From assembly GCA_963770045.1 (NCBI GenBank), contig CAVYOD010000009.1:21492-85491 (forward strand): a stretch of 64,000 bases of DNA, in the 5' to 3' direction. Position 1 is the stretch's first letter, and each line of letters starts with the position of its first letter. Positions 9,514 through 23,236 of this stretch are shown one piece after another. A program made the translations under genes and the position numbers. Origin of the DNA: CAVYOD01 sp963770045. Lineage in GTDB: Bacteria > Acidobacteriota > Aminicenantia > Aminicenantales > CAVYOD01. The notes under the pieces are model-generated. The model was not told where the DNA came from. It searched no databases and saw only the letters and a list, made by a program, of their open reading frames with translations.

Positions 9514-10404
9514 CTATATTAAGATGTCTTGTTTCCATCCCAGCTTGATGAGTTTGATCTTGGCCGGATCGCTCGTCCCCAGATGGTAGATCGCGTCCGC
9601 GGCTGCGATCAACTTTGGCGGCGGGGTGATCGGCCAATCCTCACCTTTGAAGAGCCGGCGCTTCACCTTGCAGATGCTCAGGCTCGTCGCGTCCAGGGCC
9701 ACAGGATCGGTGCTGACCATGATCCCCTTGTAATCCCAGCGGTGCAACGGGTTGATCTGGGGGCCAGGTCCGAAATAGGGCCGCAGAGCATCAACGATGA
9801 TCAACCTGGTCTTGCCTTTGACGTCGGGCAGGTGCCAGACTTCACCCAGCTTGTCATTCTTATCCTCATGGTAGGCGCTCGGCTGGGGAGAAAAATTGAT
9901 GTAGTTCTTGAGGCAAGAAGCGAGCCCGGCAAGGGTGTGGACCTTGATCGTTGGCACGTTGATGAGGACGGTGCAGTTCTTCGCGGGAAGGCCTCCGTCC
10001 TGGGCGTAAATCCTATTGTTTTGGACCCCCACATCCGTGAGGCGTTTGGTGATGGCGTCCACGACCGCCTGCTCGGTATGGATCCTCATCCAACTGCAGC
10101 GAGTGTATTTCACTCCAACCGTGTCTTCGGGTCGGATGAACTGACGCCAGGCTTTGAGGACATCCTTCTCGCCGCTGAAGGCCAGGAGGGCCGCGTCGAT
10201 CATTTCGGCTACCACCTTGGGGTTGACATTGTGCTGGGCGTCAACGGCCTCATCCTTGCGGATCAGGACGACTTGGCTCACCGCACTTTGGGCTTGGGCT
10301 TTGCTCTTGCCCAGGCCGAGAGCAAGGCCCAAAGTCCCGAGAGCTGCTCCCTTGACAAAGTCTCGCCGGGTCACGGTCCGGTTTTTTGGAATCCTATTTT
10401 CCAT
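9514..10404 (-). CDS. DUF362 protein with Tat signal
   Basis: A 296-residue DUF362-family protein. The N-terminus carries a twin-arginine signal (TRRDFVKGAALGTLG) and an Ala-Gln-Ala-Gln cleavage region, so it is exported folded, often a sign of a cofactor. DUF362 landmarks visible are VGVKYTRCSW, INVPTIKVHTLAGLASCLKNYI and VALDATSLSICK. The function of the family is not established; members are frequent in anaerobes and sometimes carry ferredoxin domains, which this one lacks. AAGGAGG precedes the ATG at 10404. The start overlaps the end of the DUF6599-like gene by 11 bases, placing it last in the importer cluster. Confidence 0.82.
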   Translation of the reverse strand: MENRIPKNRTVTRRDFVKGAALGTLGLALGLGKSKAQAQSAVSQVVLIRKDEAVDAQHNVNPKVVAEMIDAALLAFSGEKDVLKAWRQFIRPEDTVGVKYTRCSWMRIHTEQAVVDAITKRLTDVGVQNNRIYAQDGGLPAKNCTVLINVPTIKVHTLAGLASCLKNYINFSPQPSAYHEDKNDKLGEVWHLPDVKGKTRLIIVDALRPYFGPGPQINPLHRWDYKGIMVSTDPVALDATSLSICKVKRRLFKGEDWPITPPPKLIAAADAIYHLGTSDPAKIKLIKLGWKQDILI

Positions 10405-11287
10405 CGAACACCTCCTTTATCCTTAAGGTCGCTTTTTTGAGCAAACTCGCTGCGTCCTTTTTATCGGGAGCTTCGAAGACCGCAACGATGAACCTCCCCA
10501 TTTTTTCGGCCGATCGGCCCACTCCTTCAGCCTGGTCGGAAGCCAGCGCCGCCCGGCTGAATTTTCGGAAGGCGGCTCCGGCCCTGGATTCGTCCTTGTA
10601 CATCACGATCAGCAGCCGAGATTTGTGCCCCCGGTCTTGATAGCGCCCCAGGGCGACATCGGTTTCCCGATTGAGATCAAGGATGTTGGCGTCGCCGAGG
10701 AAAAGATGATTGTTGAGAGAAACCTGGGTATGAAAATAGCGGACGCTGGCTTCGATCAGTCCCTCTCCGGGAAGACAGGCGACGAGCCTCGGTTTCTCCC
10801 CTTCCCCATTGATCGCCCCGTCAATTTCAGCCCCCAACGCGATGACCGCTTTCTTCGACTCGGTTGTTTCTTTTTCGGCCAGGATCCTGACGAAATACTC
10901 TTTTTCCAGAATCTGAGCAGTCCGGCGCCGTAGAGAGCACCCTGGCCGATCGTGATCTTTTCGCCATCGCTGTCGTGGGTGAAGATGCCATAAGCATCCT
11001 CGGCCAAGCCCATATCATAAATTTCGGCTACGATCGGACCTTCGCCCGGATTCATCGTATTCCCGTTCCAAGAGCTTTCGAAAATCATAGGCCAAATAAA
11101 CCTCTCCCCCGCCATCCAGATAATCAAAGATGTTTGCCCGCGAGAAAGTCTGATCCTGACCCGAAGCCTTCCATTTCCCGATTTCTTGGGGCAAGAAGTC
11201 GCTCAAGTCCATTTTTTTTATCCCCCGGCCTCCTTCTAATATAAACAGAGCCGCCAAAATAATGCAACCTAGCTTTGCACTTCTCAT
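10394..11287 (-). CDS. Exported DUF6599-like protein, two apparent frameshifts
   Basis: Signal peptide (LGCIILAALFILEGG) followed by a conserved-looking domain: LPQEIGKWKASG, IFDYLDGGGEVYLAYDF, EIYDMGLAEDAYGIFTHD and LRFWKKEYFVRI. The order resembles the DUF6599 family, which is uncharacterised; this assignment is from memory of the family pattern and is tentative. Breaks lie at 11045-11047 (GGG instead of GG on the coding strand, one base gained) and 10901-10905 (A-run, one base probably lost). The gene starts six bases after the ABC ATPase stop and overlaps the DUF362 gene, so all three are probably cotranscribed and may act on the imported ligand outside the membrane. Confidence 0.6.
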
Positions 11288-11293
11288 TCCAAC

Positions 11294-12052
11294 CTACCGG
11301 ATGATCGTCTTTGTCCCGTCGAAGCTGACGATTTTCATTTTGATTTCATAGACACTCTCGAGAAGCGTCTCGTTCAAAATGTCCCCCGGTTGGCCATAGG
11401 CAAATATCCGCCCCGCCTTCATGACGACCATATAATCGGAATATTTAACGGCCAGGTCAAGATTGTGAAGAGTGATGAGGATGGTTTTTTTCTTCTCCCT
11501 GGCCAGGCGGGCCGCGAGGTCCATGATCTCGATCTCGTGACGAGGGTCGAGGAACGAGGTCGGTTCATCGAGAAGCAGGATGTCCGATTCCTGGGCCAGG
11601 GCTCTCGCCATCAGGACGAGGCGGCGCTCACCGCTGGAGAGCTCAAAATAGGGCCGGTGGAGGTAGTTCTTGAGGCCGACGAACTCCAGGGCTTCTTCGG
11701 CCAGTTTCATATCTTTTGAGGACGGCGCCGAAAAAGGCGATAGAAATCCCGCTCTGCCCATGACGACAAAATCCCTGGCCGGATAATTGAACGTCGAGCC
11801 GTGCTCTTGGGGAACATAGCCGATGTGCCGGGCCCGGTCGCGCCCCCTCATCTCGGCGAGGTCATAGCCGTCGATGAAACAGGATCCTTTGGCGATCGGG
11901 AGGATGGCCCCCGCGCACTTGAGGAGAGTCGTCTTTCCGGCCCCGTTCGGGCCTACGATCGAGGTGACCTGCGAGCTCTCGAAGAGGAGATTCTCGACCT
12001 CGAGGGAGAAATCCCGGTAGCGGAAGACGAGCTTCTGGATCCGGATGCTCAT
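11294..12052 (-). CDS. ABC transporter ATPase of the iron-chelate / cobalamin (FecE/BtuD) type
   Basis: Complete 252-residue ATPase. Walker A is GPNGAGKTT, the Q-loop is GYVPQE, the signature is LSSGERR, Walker B is ILLLDEPTSFLD and the switch His is in ITLHN. The overall pattern (FNYPARDFVVMGR after the Q-loop) is that of importers for Fe-siderophore, haem or vitamin B12. It energises the permease encoded immediately upstream, with which it shares a four-base ATGA overlap. The ligand cannot be told from the ATPase. Confidence 0.9.
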   Translation of the reverse strand: MSIRIQKLVFRYRDFSLEVENLLFESSQVTSIVGPNGAGKTTLLKCAGAILPIAKGSCFIDGYDLAEMRGRDRARHIGYVPQEHGSTFNYPARDFVVMGRAGFLSPFSAPSSKDMKLAEEALEFVGLKNYLHRPYFELSSGERRLVLMARALAQESDILLLDEPTSFLDPRHEIEIMDLAARLAREKKKTILITLHNLDLAVKYSDYMVVMKAGRIFAYGQPGDILNETLLESVYEIKMKIVSFDGTKTIIR

Positions 12053-13072
12053 AGCCAGGTCCCTCTCAATCTTCTGAACAAGAAGATGAACAGGGGTATG
12101 CCGATGATGCTGGTAAATACGCCCAGCGGGATCTCAAAAGGGGCGACCACGCGGGTGATATCGTCGGCCGCCAACAAAAAGCTCGCGCCGAAAGCGGCCG
12201 AAAGCGGAATGACCAGCCGGTTGTCGACGCCGACGATCATCCGGACGAGGTGGGGCACAATCAACCCTACCCAGCCGATGATCCCGGCCACAGAGGTTGC
12301 GGCCGCCGTGGTGAGTGTCGCCGCCACAATCACGACCAATTTTTCCACTTTCACATTCACGCCAAGAGCTCTCGCTTCTTCGTCGCTCAGAGACAGGACG
12401 TTCATCCTCCACCGGAGCAGGATAAGGACTAGAATTCCAAGGGCCATGAGCGGAACAGATAGCGACAGTTCTTTCCAGGAAGCCAGGGAGAGATTGCCCA
12501 TCAACCAGGCAAAGAGAACCTGCAGGGAATAAGGGTTGGCGAAGTATTCGACCAGGGACAGCAAGCGCCGAAAAGAAGGCCGAGATGATCACTCCGGTCA
12601 GCAGGAGCGTCACGATTTGGGTGTTCGAGGTGCCGGCGATGAGGAGCACGAAAAAGACGGCGGCCATGGCAAAGACAAAGGCGGCGAATTGGGTCGGGAA
12701 ACTCTTGCCGAAAAAAACGAGCGAGACGGCCGCTCCGAAGGCGGCCCCGAAAGAGATTCCGAGGATGTACTCATTGACCAGGGGATTCTTAAAAAGCGCC
12801 TGGAGGGAGGCTCCGGAGACAGACAGCGCGGCGCCGACCATCAGGGCCAGCAAGAGCCGGGGCAGCCTGATTCTGAAAACGATGTCCTTGAGAGCCTGGG
12901 GGATATCCTGGTGAGCCGAAGGAGCTATCCCGGAGATGAGGGTTTTTGTTAAGTCCTTTGGGGAGAGGTGATAGGACCCGATACCCAGGGAGAGAAAGAA
13001 GAGGACCACTGGAAGTGCAAGAAGAATGATGAAAACTGCCCGGCGTTTCTTATTCTTTGAGCCACTCATCAC
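12049..13072 (-). CDS. ABC transporter permease of the FecCD/BtuC family, one frameshift
   Basis: Polytopic membrane protein of about 340 residues when joined. FecCD landmarks are LPRLLLALMVGAALSVSGA with FKNPLVNEYILGISFGAA, then SLSDEEARALGVNV (the loop that contacts the ATPase) and GIIGWVGLIVPHLVRM. One base gained near 12560 (CGCTTGCTG region on the minus strand) splits it after ten helices' worth of sequence begins. It overlaps the binding-protein gene by 23 bases upstream and the ATPase gene downstream. The likely dimeric channel moves siderophore, haem or corrinoid across the inner membrane. Confidence 0.87.
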
Positions 13073-14132
13073 ATCCCAGCGCTCGGCTGAGCTCCGTGAA
13101 AACTTTATCTATACCATAAAATTCCTGAAAAATCTCGTTCCCTTCCTTTTCCAGGTCGAAACTCGGGAATCGGTCGGGGTAGAAGAGCCGAGCGAGATAA
13201 AGCGTTTCCAACAGAACCTCGGCCGGGTCCCACCAACTCCAGTAGCCGAATGTATAGAAGACTCTTTTGTTCTTTACGGCCCGGAGAGAGCTCAGTCTGG
13301 GGTCACGGAGGACGCCGGCGACGGTGACGATCCTATCTTTGGGCAGGAAATTGCCTTGGACGAGGATAATGTCTGGATCCCAGCTGATGAGCTTCTCCAG
13401 GTTGATCGTCGGTCCGCTCGAGCCGAGGAAGGCGGGAAAAAGACCTTCGGCGAGATTGCGTCCTCCCGCCGCATCTACCGGCTCATACGAGGACGGAGTC
13501 TTGATGAGCGAAGACCAGAACGAGAGATACACGCGGGGCCTTCGTTCCTGGGGAAAAGAAGCGACGGTCTTGCGGATGTCCTCGAGCCTGCCCTTGAAAT
13601 ACCGGACAAGCTCATGAGCCCGTTCCTGAGCCCCGATGATGTCACCCACAAGCTCGATTTCTTCGAGAAGGTTCTGAAACTTTCCCAAAGAGGAGAGGGC
13701 GACCACGGGCGTGTTCATCTTCTCCTGGAGAGAATCAGGAACATCATAATCCTCGGGGGGCGAAAAAACGACGTCCGGTTTGAGGCGCATGGCCATTTCT
13801 ATGTTAGTCATCGCTGCGGTGTTGGCAAGACTCGGCAGGCTCGGACCTTTCGGAAAGATAATCTTGAATGTGTGATCATAGAGGTGCATAAAGTAATCAA
13901 CGCCGACGAGCTTATCTCCGGCTCCGAGGGCGGCAATAATCCTGGTAATCTCCGGCTCCAGGGAGAGAATACGGCCCACCCGATCCGGCACGGCCACCCT
14001 TCTTTTCAAGCTATCGATAATTTCGTGGCTGGCTTCCGCGGGCCGGAGCGCGGAGTCCTGGAAAGCCAGAATTCCCCCGAAGGAACACAGGATCATGAAC
14101 AGAACGAAAACCGACCTCTTCAACCTGGTCAC
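13050..14132 (-). CDS. Periplasmic substrate-binding protein of a metal-chelate/corrinoid ABC importer
   Basis: Intact 360-residue class III binding protein. A signal peptide (VFVLFMILCSFGGILA) is followed by VGRILSLEPEITRIIAALGAGDKLVGVD, the family opening block, and NIEMAMRLKPDVVFSP, with DPDIILVQG in the second lobe. It delivers ligand to the permease and ATPase that follow in overlapping order. The gene begins 18 bases after the VPS10 gene stop, so it may share a transcript with it. No TonB-dependent receptor is present in the window. Ligand could be a siderophore, haem or cobalamin; the sequence does not decide. Confidence 0.85.
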   Translation of the reverse strand: MTRLKRSVFVLFMILCSFGGILAFQDSALRPAEASHEIIDSLKRRVAVPDRVGRILSLEPEITRIIAALGAGDKLVGVDYFMHLYDHTFKIIFPKGPSLPSLANTAAMTNIEMAMRLKPDVVFSPPEDYDVPDSLQEKMNTPVVALSSLGKFQNLLEEIELVGDIIGAQERAHELVRYFKGRLEDIRKTVASFPQERRPRVYLSFWSSLIKTPSSYEPVDAAGGRNLAEGLFPAFLGSSGPTINLEKLISWDPDIILVQGNFLPKDRIVTVAGVLRDPRLSSLRAVKNKRVFYTFGYWSWWDPAEVLLETLYLARLFYPDRFPSFDLEKEGNEIFQEFYGIDKVFTELSRALGCDEWLKE

Positions 14133-14150
14133 GACTCACAGCTCACGTGT

Positions 14151-14157
<7 letters not shown>
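14129..14157. repeat. Heptamer array (GCTCACT type)
   Basis: Degenerate GCTCAC-type units spanning the gap between two minus-strand genes. The VPS10 stop codon (14151-14153, CAG TGA) and the start codon of the binding protein (14130-14132) both fall in or at the edge of the array. Confidence 0.65.
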
Positions 14158-17672
<3,515 letters not shown>

Positions 17673-17797
17673 GTCGCCCTCCTCAAAAATATGATGAGCC
17701 AACATTTATATCACAGAAACCTGGGCAGGTTAAGTGCAGTCATGAGCCCGAAATTGCCATAGAAATCCCGACGGGTCCTGTTTCGGAAAAATGTCTT

Positions 17798-17913
17798 TTG
17801 TCTCCCCGTCTCCGTCTCGTCAAGAGCAAAAAACTATTCTTGATTTCTTCTTATTTTCTTTTTTGAAGAAAAAAGACGAGATAGACGAAAATGACGAGAC
17901 GACGAGATAGACG
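17798..17913. repeat. GTCTCGTC-type tracts in inverted arrangement
   Basis: The gap between the Nramp-like gene and the VPS10 gene contains CCCCGTCTCCGTCTCGTCAAG at its left and, inverted, two copies of GACGAGATAGACG at 17876-17911. An inner hairpin CTTTTTTGAAGAAAAAAG lies between. Related tracts occur at 22914-22930 and 34674-34698. They could fold as a long hairpin in the transcript. Confidence 0.6.
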
Positions 17914-17917
17914 TTTT

Positions 17918-19196
17918 TTATTTTCCTGTGACTGCCCCGACGATCTCGGTGAAACCCACATAGGCAAAGAACGCGAGGGTGACGAGCAGGAGGAGGTTGA
18001 TCAGTGGTCCGTTTTTGAATTTTGCCCCCACCAGGCGCGTCCGGTTGTTCAGGATGAGCAAAACAAACGCCAGAAAGGGCATGAAGAGCGCACCCATGAT
18101 GGCGTAGATCAGCTGCACCTGCTTGAGATTGAACCACAGGAGTGTCATGGGCACGAAGGTCAAGCCCAGGAGGTAGTATTTGTATTCCGGAGTCCGAGTG
18201 ATGTCCACTTCCGCATGTCGCTCGAGAACGATACCGCGCCGCAGGTAAAGAAAATCGGCGAAGAGATAAGGGACTCCCTGCCAAACCCCGACCAGGCTGG
18301 AATAGACCGCTCCCCAGAATCCGGCGAGAAATATCCATTTGCCGGCCGGGCCGAGGACTTTGGCCAACTGGGAGGCCAGCACGAGGGCAACCGTGTCTCC
18401 CCTCCCGGTGACCACCACTCTTGATCCGATGATGATCATGGCCACGCCGAAAAAGGCCGTGAGGGCATAACCGACCCCGAGGTCCAGCCGGCAGTCTTTG
18501 ACTCCCGCCCAACCCGTCCTCTTTTTTTCGCGAATCCAATAGCCATAGGAGAGAAGAGTCACGGTCCCCCCGACCCCGCCAAGGACACCGACAAGCCAGG
18601 CCGTGCCGGTCTTCGGGAGAGCAGGGACGAATAATCCTTTGGCCACAGCGGCCCAGTGGGGAGCGACCAGAACCGCCGTCAGGAGAACGGCGACGAACAT
18701 GATCGCAATGAAGAAAGACATCGCATATTCAAAAGCCTTGAAGCCGCCCAGCCAGACAAGGAGCAATCCGACCAGCGAATGAATAATCCCCCAGACGATT
18801 TTGGAGGTGTGCGGATCGCCAACGGGAAGAAAGCCTGCTCCGGCGACGCCGCAGGCGCTGATCAGGGCCCCGCCCACAAAATAGGACCAGAGGACGAAAT
18901 AAATCATGAACAGCCACCGGACCCATTTCCCCAAATGCTGGATCCAGCCTTCGAGAAGGGTGGTCCCCGTGGCCATCTGCCAGCGGGCCAGACTCTCGTT
19001 GAGGACCCACTTGAGCAAAGACCCGGCCAGGGCTGCCCAGAGAATGGCCGTGCCGAGCTCAGACCCGGCCAGGCCGGCGGTGATCAGGTCGCCCGCCCCT
19101 ACCCCGGTTGCGGCAACGATGATGCCCAATACGACTTTAGAATACCAGCTGCCGGATTCCCGGCTCCGCGCCTGAGTTGGGTCCTTCGGAATTCAT
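17918..19196 (-). CDS. Nramp-related membrane transporter, one frameshift near the start
   Basis: About eleven membrane segments and the overall layout of the Nramp (MntH) superfamily. The first helix reads VVLGIIVAATGVGAGDLITAGLAG, where canonical Mn/Fe transporters have a DPGN motif; here the aligned part is GAGD. I also see no MPH-type motif in the central helix. This places it among Nramp-related divergent members whose ions are not well known. An ATG at 19196 followed by a one-base gain near 19150-19158 restores a soluble N-terminus (MNSEGPNSGAEPG); without it only the ATG at 19129 inside helix 1 would be available. Not tightly linked to its neighbours. Confidence 0.72.
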
Positions 19197-19246
19197 AGAT
19201 CGGGGCTGCGGGCTTGCGCCCTGGGCATCATGACTCGGGCGTTTTT

Positions 19247-19513
19247 TCAGTCTTCGATTTTTTCAACGATCAGGGTCAGCTTGGAGACGAGCGCCGCGAT
19301 GGCGCCCACCGCCGCCAGGATTGGGGCGACGGCGACGCCGACCAACCCAACGGTCAGAGGTATCTCCATGAAAATCTTCCCTTCCTCATTCTTGAGGATG
19401 ATCCTTCGGATGTTGCCCTCATGGATCAGCTCCTTGATCTTGTTGATGATCTCCCCGCCGGAGAGCTTGAATTCTTCCGTCCGGCATTTTTTTGTCTCTT
19501 TTTTCTCAGGCAT
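19247..19513 (-). CDS. DUF4342 small membrane protein
   Basis: An 88-residue protein with the complete DUF4342 pattern: EEFKLSGGEIINKIKELIHEGNIRRIILKNEEGK, then MEIPLTVGLVGVAVAPILAAVGAIAALVSK. The front half looks like a small helical (UBA-like) domain and the back half is one long hydrophobic hairpin or helix. Function is unknown. GGAGG stands ahead of the ATG at 19513. It lies alone between the fucosidase and the Nramp-like gene on the same strand. Confidence 0.85.
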   Translation of the reverse strand: MPEKKETKKCRTEEFKLSGGEIINKIKELIHEGNIRRIILKNEEGKIFMEIPLTVGLVGVAVAPILAAVGAIAALVSKLTLIVEKIED

Positions 19514-19628
19514 GTCAACCTCCTCAATAAATTATACGATAAAACGCTCGGCAGGTTCGACGCCGAGTGTCAATTGATCGGCCCGAGCGAAGGGATTCCA
19601 TTGATCGCCGGGCCCACAAGCCCACTTC

Positions 19629-21038
19629 TCAGTCGTTCAAAAATAGCTCAATGACCGGGATTTCGACATTGGGTCTGAGGACGGGAAGGCTCAAGAGCAA
19701 CGTTTTGGGGCCGGCCTTTTCCCTGGAGCCGGGCAGATAACCCGTCTCTCCGGACTGGTCCTCTTCAGAGAACTTGATTTCGGAGGCGTCGTTGAGCAAC
19801 TGGGCATACCTGATCCGGCCTCCGAACCCCTCCAGCCGCAGGTTCTCGATCGGCCAATTGAGCACATGAACATAGAGCCGTTTCGCCTCAGGATTGTAAG
19901 TGAGGAGGCAATTCTGCGGCGCTTTGAACTCGTCGGGGGCCTGAGTGCAACCGTAGACGGACCGGCCGTGCAGCTTCATCCAGTCGCCGATTCCGTTGAG
20001 CCTCTCCACCGCCCGGTCATCGAAGGTGCCGCGGGCCGTCGGGCCGACATTCAAGAGTAGGTTCCCTCCCTTGCTCACGGTCTCGACCAGAAGCGCGATG
20101 AGCTGCCGGACGCTCTTCCAGCTCGTTTCGTCACGGTGGTAGCCCCAGGACCCTGAAAAAGTCTGGCAGGTCTCCCAGGGAACGCGCCTGCCGTTCATGG
20201 TCACCCAATCACGGGGCATGAATTGCTCGGGCGTCCGATAATCCCAGCCGCCCGGGACATCGAGCAAGTCGAGCCGGTCGTCGACGATGATGTTGGGCTG
20301 AAGCTCGCGGATCATCTTGATCAGCTTCTCTGACTCCCAGTCAGCACGTCCCTTTCCATTCTTCCCCGGGAAAGAAAAATCCATAAACAGACAGTCAATG
20401 GGCCCATACTCCGTGAGAAGCTCGCGGACCTGGTTGTACAGATATTCCCGGTACTTGGCCATGTCCCGAGACTTGGCCTTTTCCCGAAATTCAGGATTTC
20501 CGAACATGGGGTGAGCCTCATCGAGCGTGTACTCGGGATGATGCCAGTCGAGAAGCGAATGATAGAAGCCGACACGGAGCCCTTCCTCGCGCATGGCCTG
20601 AACCAAGGGTTTGATCAGATCTTTTCCCCACGGGGTCTTGGTGGCTTTGTAATCTGTGTACTTGGAGTCCCAGAGACAGAATCCCTCATGGTGTTTGGTC
20701 GTGACAACAAAATATTTCATCCCGGCCTGTTTGGCCATCCGGGCCCAAGCCTTGGGGTCATAGAGATCGGGGTTGAAGTGATCGAAATACTTCTGGTAAG
20801 CCGCGTCGGTGATGTGCTCGTTGTTCTTGACCCACTCGTGCCTGGCCGGAAGGGCGTAGAGTCCCCAGTGGATAAACATCCCGAAGCGGGCCTCGGTCCA
20901 CCATTTCATCCGGGCCGTCCGGTGTTCATCCGTCTCCTGAGCAAGGCTCACTTTCTGCCCGGCCGGCGAGAGTCTGAGCGCAAATAGACAGATGATCAAG
21001 ATCAAAAAGCCGGAGAATCTCAGCACACATTTGGGCAT
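19629..21038 (-). CDS. Alpha-L-fucosidase, glycoside hydrolase family 29
   Basis: Intact 469-residue exported GH29 enzyme that removes alpha-linked L-fucose from glycans. A signal peptide (LRFSGFLILIICLFALRLSPA) precedes the GH29 opening WWTEARFGMFIHWGLYALPA, and the family motifs KYFVVTTKHHEGFCLWDSKYTDY, VGFYHSLLDWHHPEY, and CLFMDFSFPG follow; the Asp in the last block is at the position of the catalytic nucleophile. GNLLLNVGPTARG marks the barrel end, after which a short beta-sandwich remains. AGAGGAG precedes the ATG. Its presence suggests scavenging of host, algal or extracellular-polymer glycans. Confidence 0.93.
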   Translation of the reverse strand: MPKCVLRFSGFLILIICLFALRLSPAGQKVSLAQETDEHRTARMKWWTEARFGMFIHWGLYALPARHEWVKNNEHITDAAYQKYFDHFNPDLYDPKAWARMAKQAGMKYFVVTTKHHEGFCLWDSKYTDYKATKTPWGKDLIKPLVQAMREEGLRVGFYHSLLDWHHPEYTLDEAHPMFGNPEFREKAKSRDMAKYREYLYNQVRELLTEYGPIDCLFMDFSFPGKNGKGRADWESEKLIKMIRELQPNIIVDDRLDLLDVPGGWDYRTPEQFMPRDWVTMNGRRVPWETCQTFSGSWGYHRDETSWKSVRQLIALLVETVSKGGNLLLNVGPTARGTFDDRAVERLNGIGDWMKLHGRSVYGCTQAPDEFKAPQNCLLTYNPEAKRLYVHVLNWPIENLRLEGFGGRIRYAQLLNDASEIKFSEEDQSGETGYLPGSREKAGPKTLLLSLPVLRPNVEIPVIELFLND

Positions 21039-21073
21039 GGGTACTCCTCTCTATCCTCAAAATCGAGCCGGGC

Positions 21074-22913
21074 CTAGCCGGCCCCCCCGCCGCCACCGCC
21101 CCCGCCTCCCCCGCCCCCGCCGCTGAAACCTCCCCCTCCCCCCGACGAATAGTGGGCCGCCGACGTGCTCGCCTGCTGGACAGAGGTCGACATCGATTCG
21201 ATGCTGTGGATCATGCTGTCGAGGCGGCCGGAAGACATGAACCCGGCCTGGCTGTAACCAAAATACCAGACCGGGGCGGCAGCCCGCTCGTCCTTCAGGA
21301 TCACGGGGAGCATCTTGATGATTTTCTTGGCATTGCCAAAAAGAATGCCGAAGACGAGGTATTGCTCCCAGAGCTTGTATGCTTCGGGCGGAAGATCTTT
21401 GAAGCTGGAAAAATCATCGAGAAAGCGGTCAAAGGCTTTCCAGAGCTCATTTTCCCTCGCCCAGGTCCGCGTTCTCCGCTTGATGTAGGGAGTCAGAAAG
21501 CCGGAGACTATTCCCAGGAGAGGGTTCAAGGTGAGGACAGCGATCGGGATTGTGACCGCCATGAAAATGTTGCGGGTCAGCAAGCTCTTCGGTTCAAGGA
21601 ACTGGAGTCCCTTGGCATCGATCCGAATCTCCTTCGCCCACGACCGATACCAAGTCTGAAAGGCTTGGGGTTTCTTTTTGAAGTATTTTTTCAGATCGTC
21701 CAGGTGGACCTGGGCTCCCTTGACCGCGCTCGCCCCGGCAACGTCTTCGAAAAGAAATTCCAGGAGGTCTAGTTTCATAAGGTCGCAGGGCGGAGCCCCC
21801 GGCGGGGTCCTTTTTGCAGGTGATGATCGTATCGTATTCTTCCTTGGGCCCAAAAAAACCGCTCTTCTCCTCGAGCCGATCCTCCATTTCCAGGAAGCCT
21901 TTGCGCGCCAGGTCGAAAAGAGTCGCCGTGAACGAGCGTGGGGTGATCGTCCGGCCCTCGCGGCGGAGGACTTCGACCAGGGCCGGAGAGAGGTCAGACG
22001 GAGGCTCATGCATATAGGAGGGGATGTCATCGAATTTATAATCTTTGCCGACCCTCCCCCAATAACGAATGTAAAAGAAGAACCATAACAGAGGTCCCAG
22101 GAAGAGCCAGACGCTCCAGACCGAGAGTCCGGCCACAAACCTTTTGGACCGCCTCTGCTTTTCCTCCTGGCCCCTCCGGACGCGTTCGATCGTGTCCTGG
22201 ACGAACCCCGATTCCTCGGCCATGATCGAAGCCCGGGTCTGACGGTCGGAAGGGACCCCCTGAACCATGCCGGCCGGCCAGACAACCCTGATCTCAACTT
22301 CCTGGCCGGAATGGACATTGCTCGCCGTAAACCGGACTGTCCTGAGATCTACGATCTCGACCCAGCCTGAAAGCGGACCGTGCCCGTAGACAAGGAGATC
22401 GTTTTTGCTGGGGACATCCTCCGGGAGGTGAACGGAGATCGTAACCTTTCCCGTGGGCTTTTCCCAGCCGGATCCTATGATCTGCCAATACAGTTCGGAG
22501 ACGGTGGGGTAGCTGATGATTCCGCCTCGCAGCCGATAGTGAATATGAAACGTCCGCTGAGTATTCCGGGCGGAATAATACCATTTCGCTTGAAACGTTT
22601 TGGGGTTCGAAGAGACTTCAGACCTGAGCGGTTCATCCCTCTCGTCGAGCACCCGGAAGTCATCGATCTTGGCATCATAAACATACCCTTTGCGTTCGGC
22701 CCGAAGCGGGATCCAGAGGTTTGCCCAAGTAAAACTTCCCCGGAAATCGAAGGTCCGGAACTCATCTACGGTGAACGATCCGTCTTTGGCGACCTGGACC
22801 TCGATCCGGACCTCCGGAAAATAGTAATTCTTTGATTGAGCTCCCGCCGGACGACCGATAAGCAGCATCATGGCGGTAACCAGGATCGACCAGATGAGCG
22901 TTGTTCTTCTCAT
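21074..22913 (-). CDS. DUF2207 membrane protein with polyglycine tail, one frameshift
   Basis: Exported/membrane protein of roughly 610 residues. A signal peptide (TTLIWSILVTAMMLLIG) leads into the DUF2207 ectodomain (YYFPEVRIEVQVAKDGSF, WYYSARNTQRTFHIHYRL), then a transmembrane helix, a winged-helix-like cytoplasmic region (SFTATLFDLARKGFLEM), two further helices and a tail of almost pure glycine (GGGGGFSGGGGGG...). This is the known architecture of the family, whose function is unknown. One base gained in a C5/G5 run at 21796-21800 separates the two halves. The start at 22913 is chosen for the signal peptide; an ATG 24 codons upstream is possible. A GTCTCGTC tract abuts the start codon. Confidence 0.78.
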
Positions 22914-22997
22914 TCCCCGTCTCGTCAAGGCCACAAGCTCCTTCTGTTGGGCGAAAAAATAACACAAATCGGCATCTTTGTCCATCGCTCAAAACAA

Positions 22998-23131
22998 GTA
23001 AGGAGTGAGGGGTAAGTGGTAAGGGGAATAAAAACAAATCACTCTGTTCGTCGATTGACAAATTCAGTTCAAATTGACGTATGACTCTGTATCTGAGTCC
23101 TTACCCCTCCCCCTTACCCCTTACCATTTAC
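22998..23131. repeat. Inverted pair of GTAAGGGG-type heptamer arrays
   Basis: Heptamers of the GTAAGGG/GTGAGGG flavour at 22998-23026 face the complementary CCTTACC/CCCTTAC array at 23099-23131, leaving about 70 bases between. They lie in the divergent promoter region of the DUF2207 gene and the gene at 23237 and could extrude as a cruciform. Apart from this the 320-base gap holds no gene. Confidence 0.6.
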
Positions 23132-23236
23132 TGATTTTTAAAGCCCTTGCGAAAAAAGTGGATCTGGATGATAATTTTTTCGTCCTCCTAAAAGAACACG
23201 CCCATGCCGCCGGTGACAACGGGATATAGAGATGAA

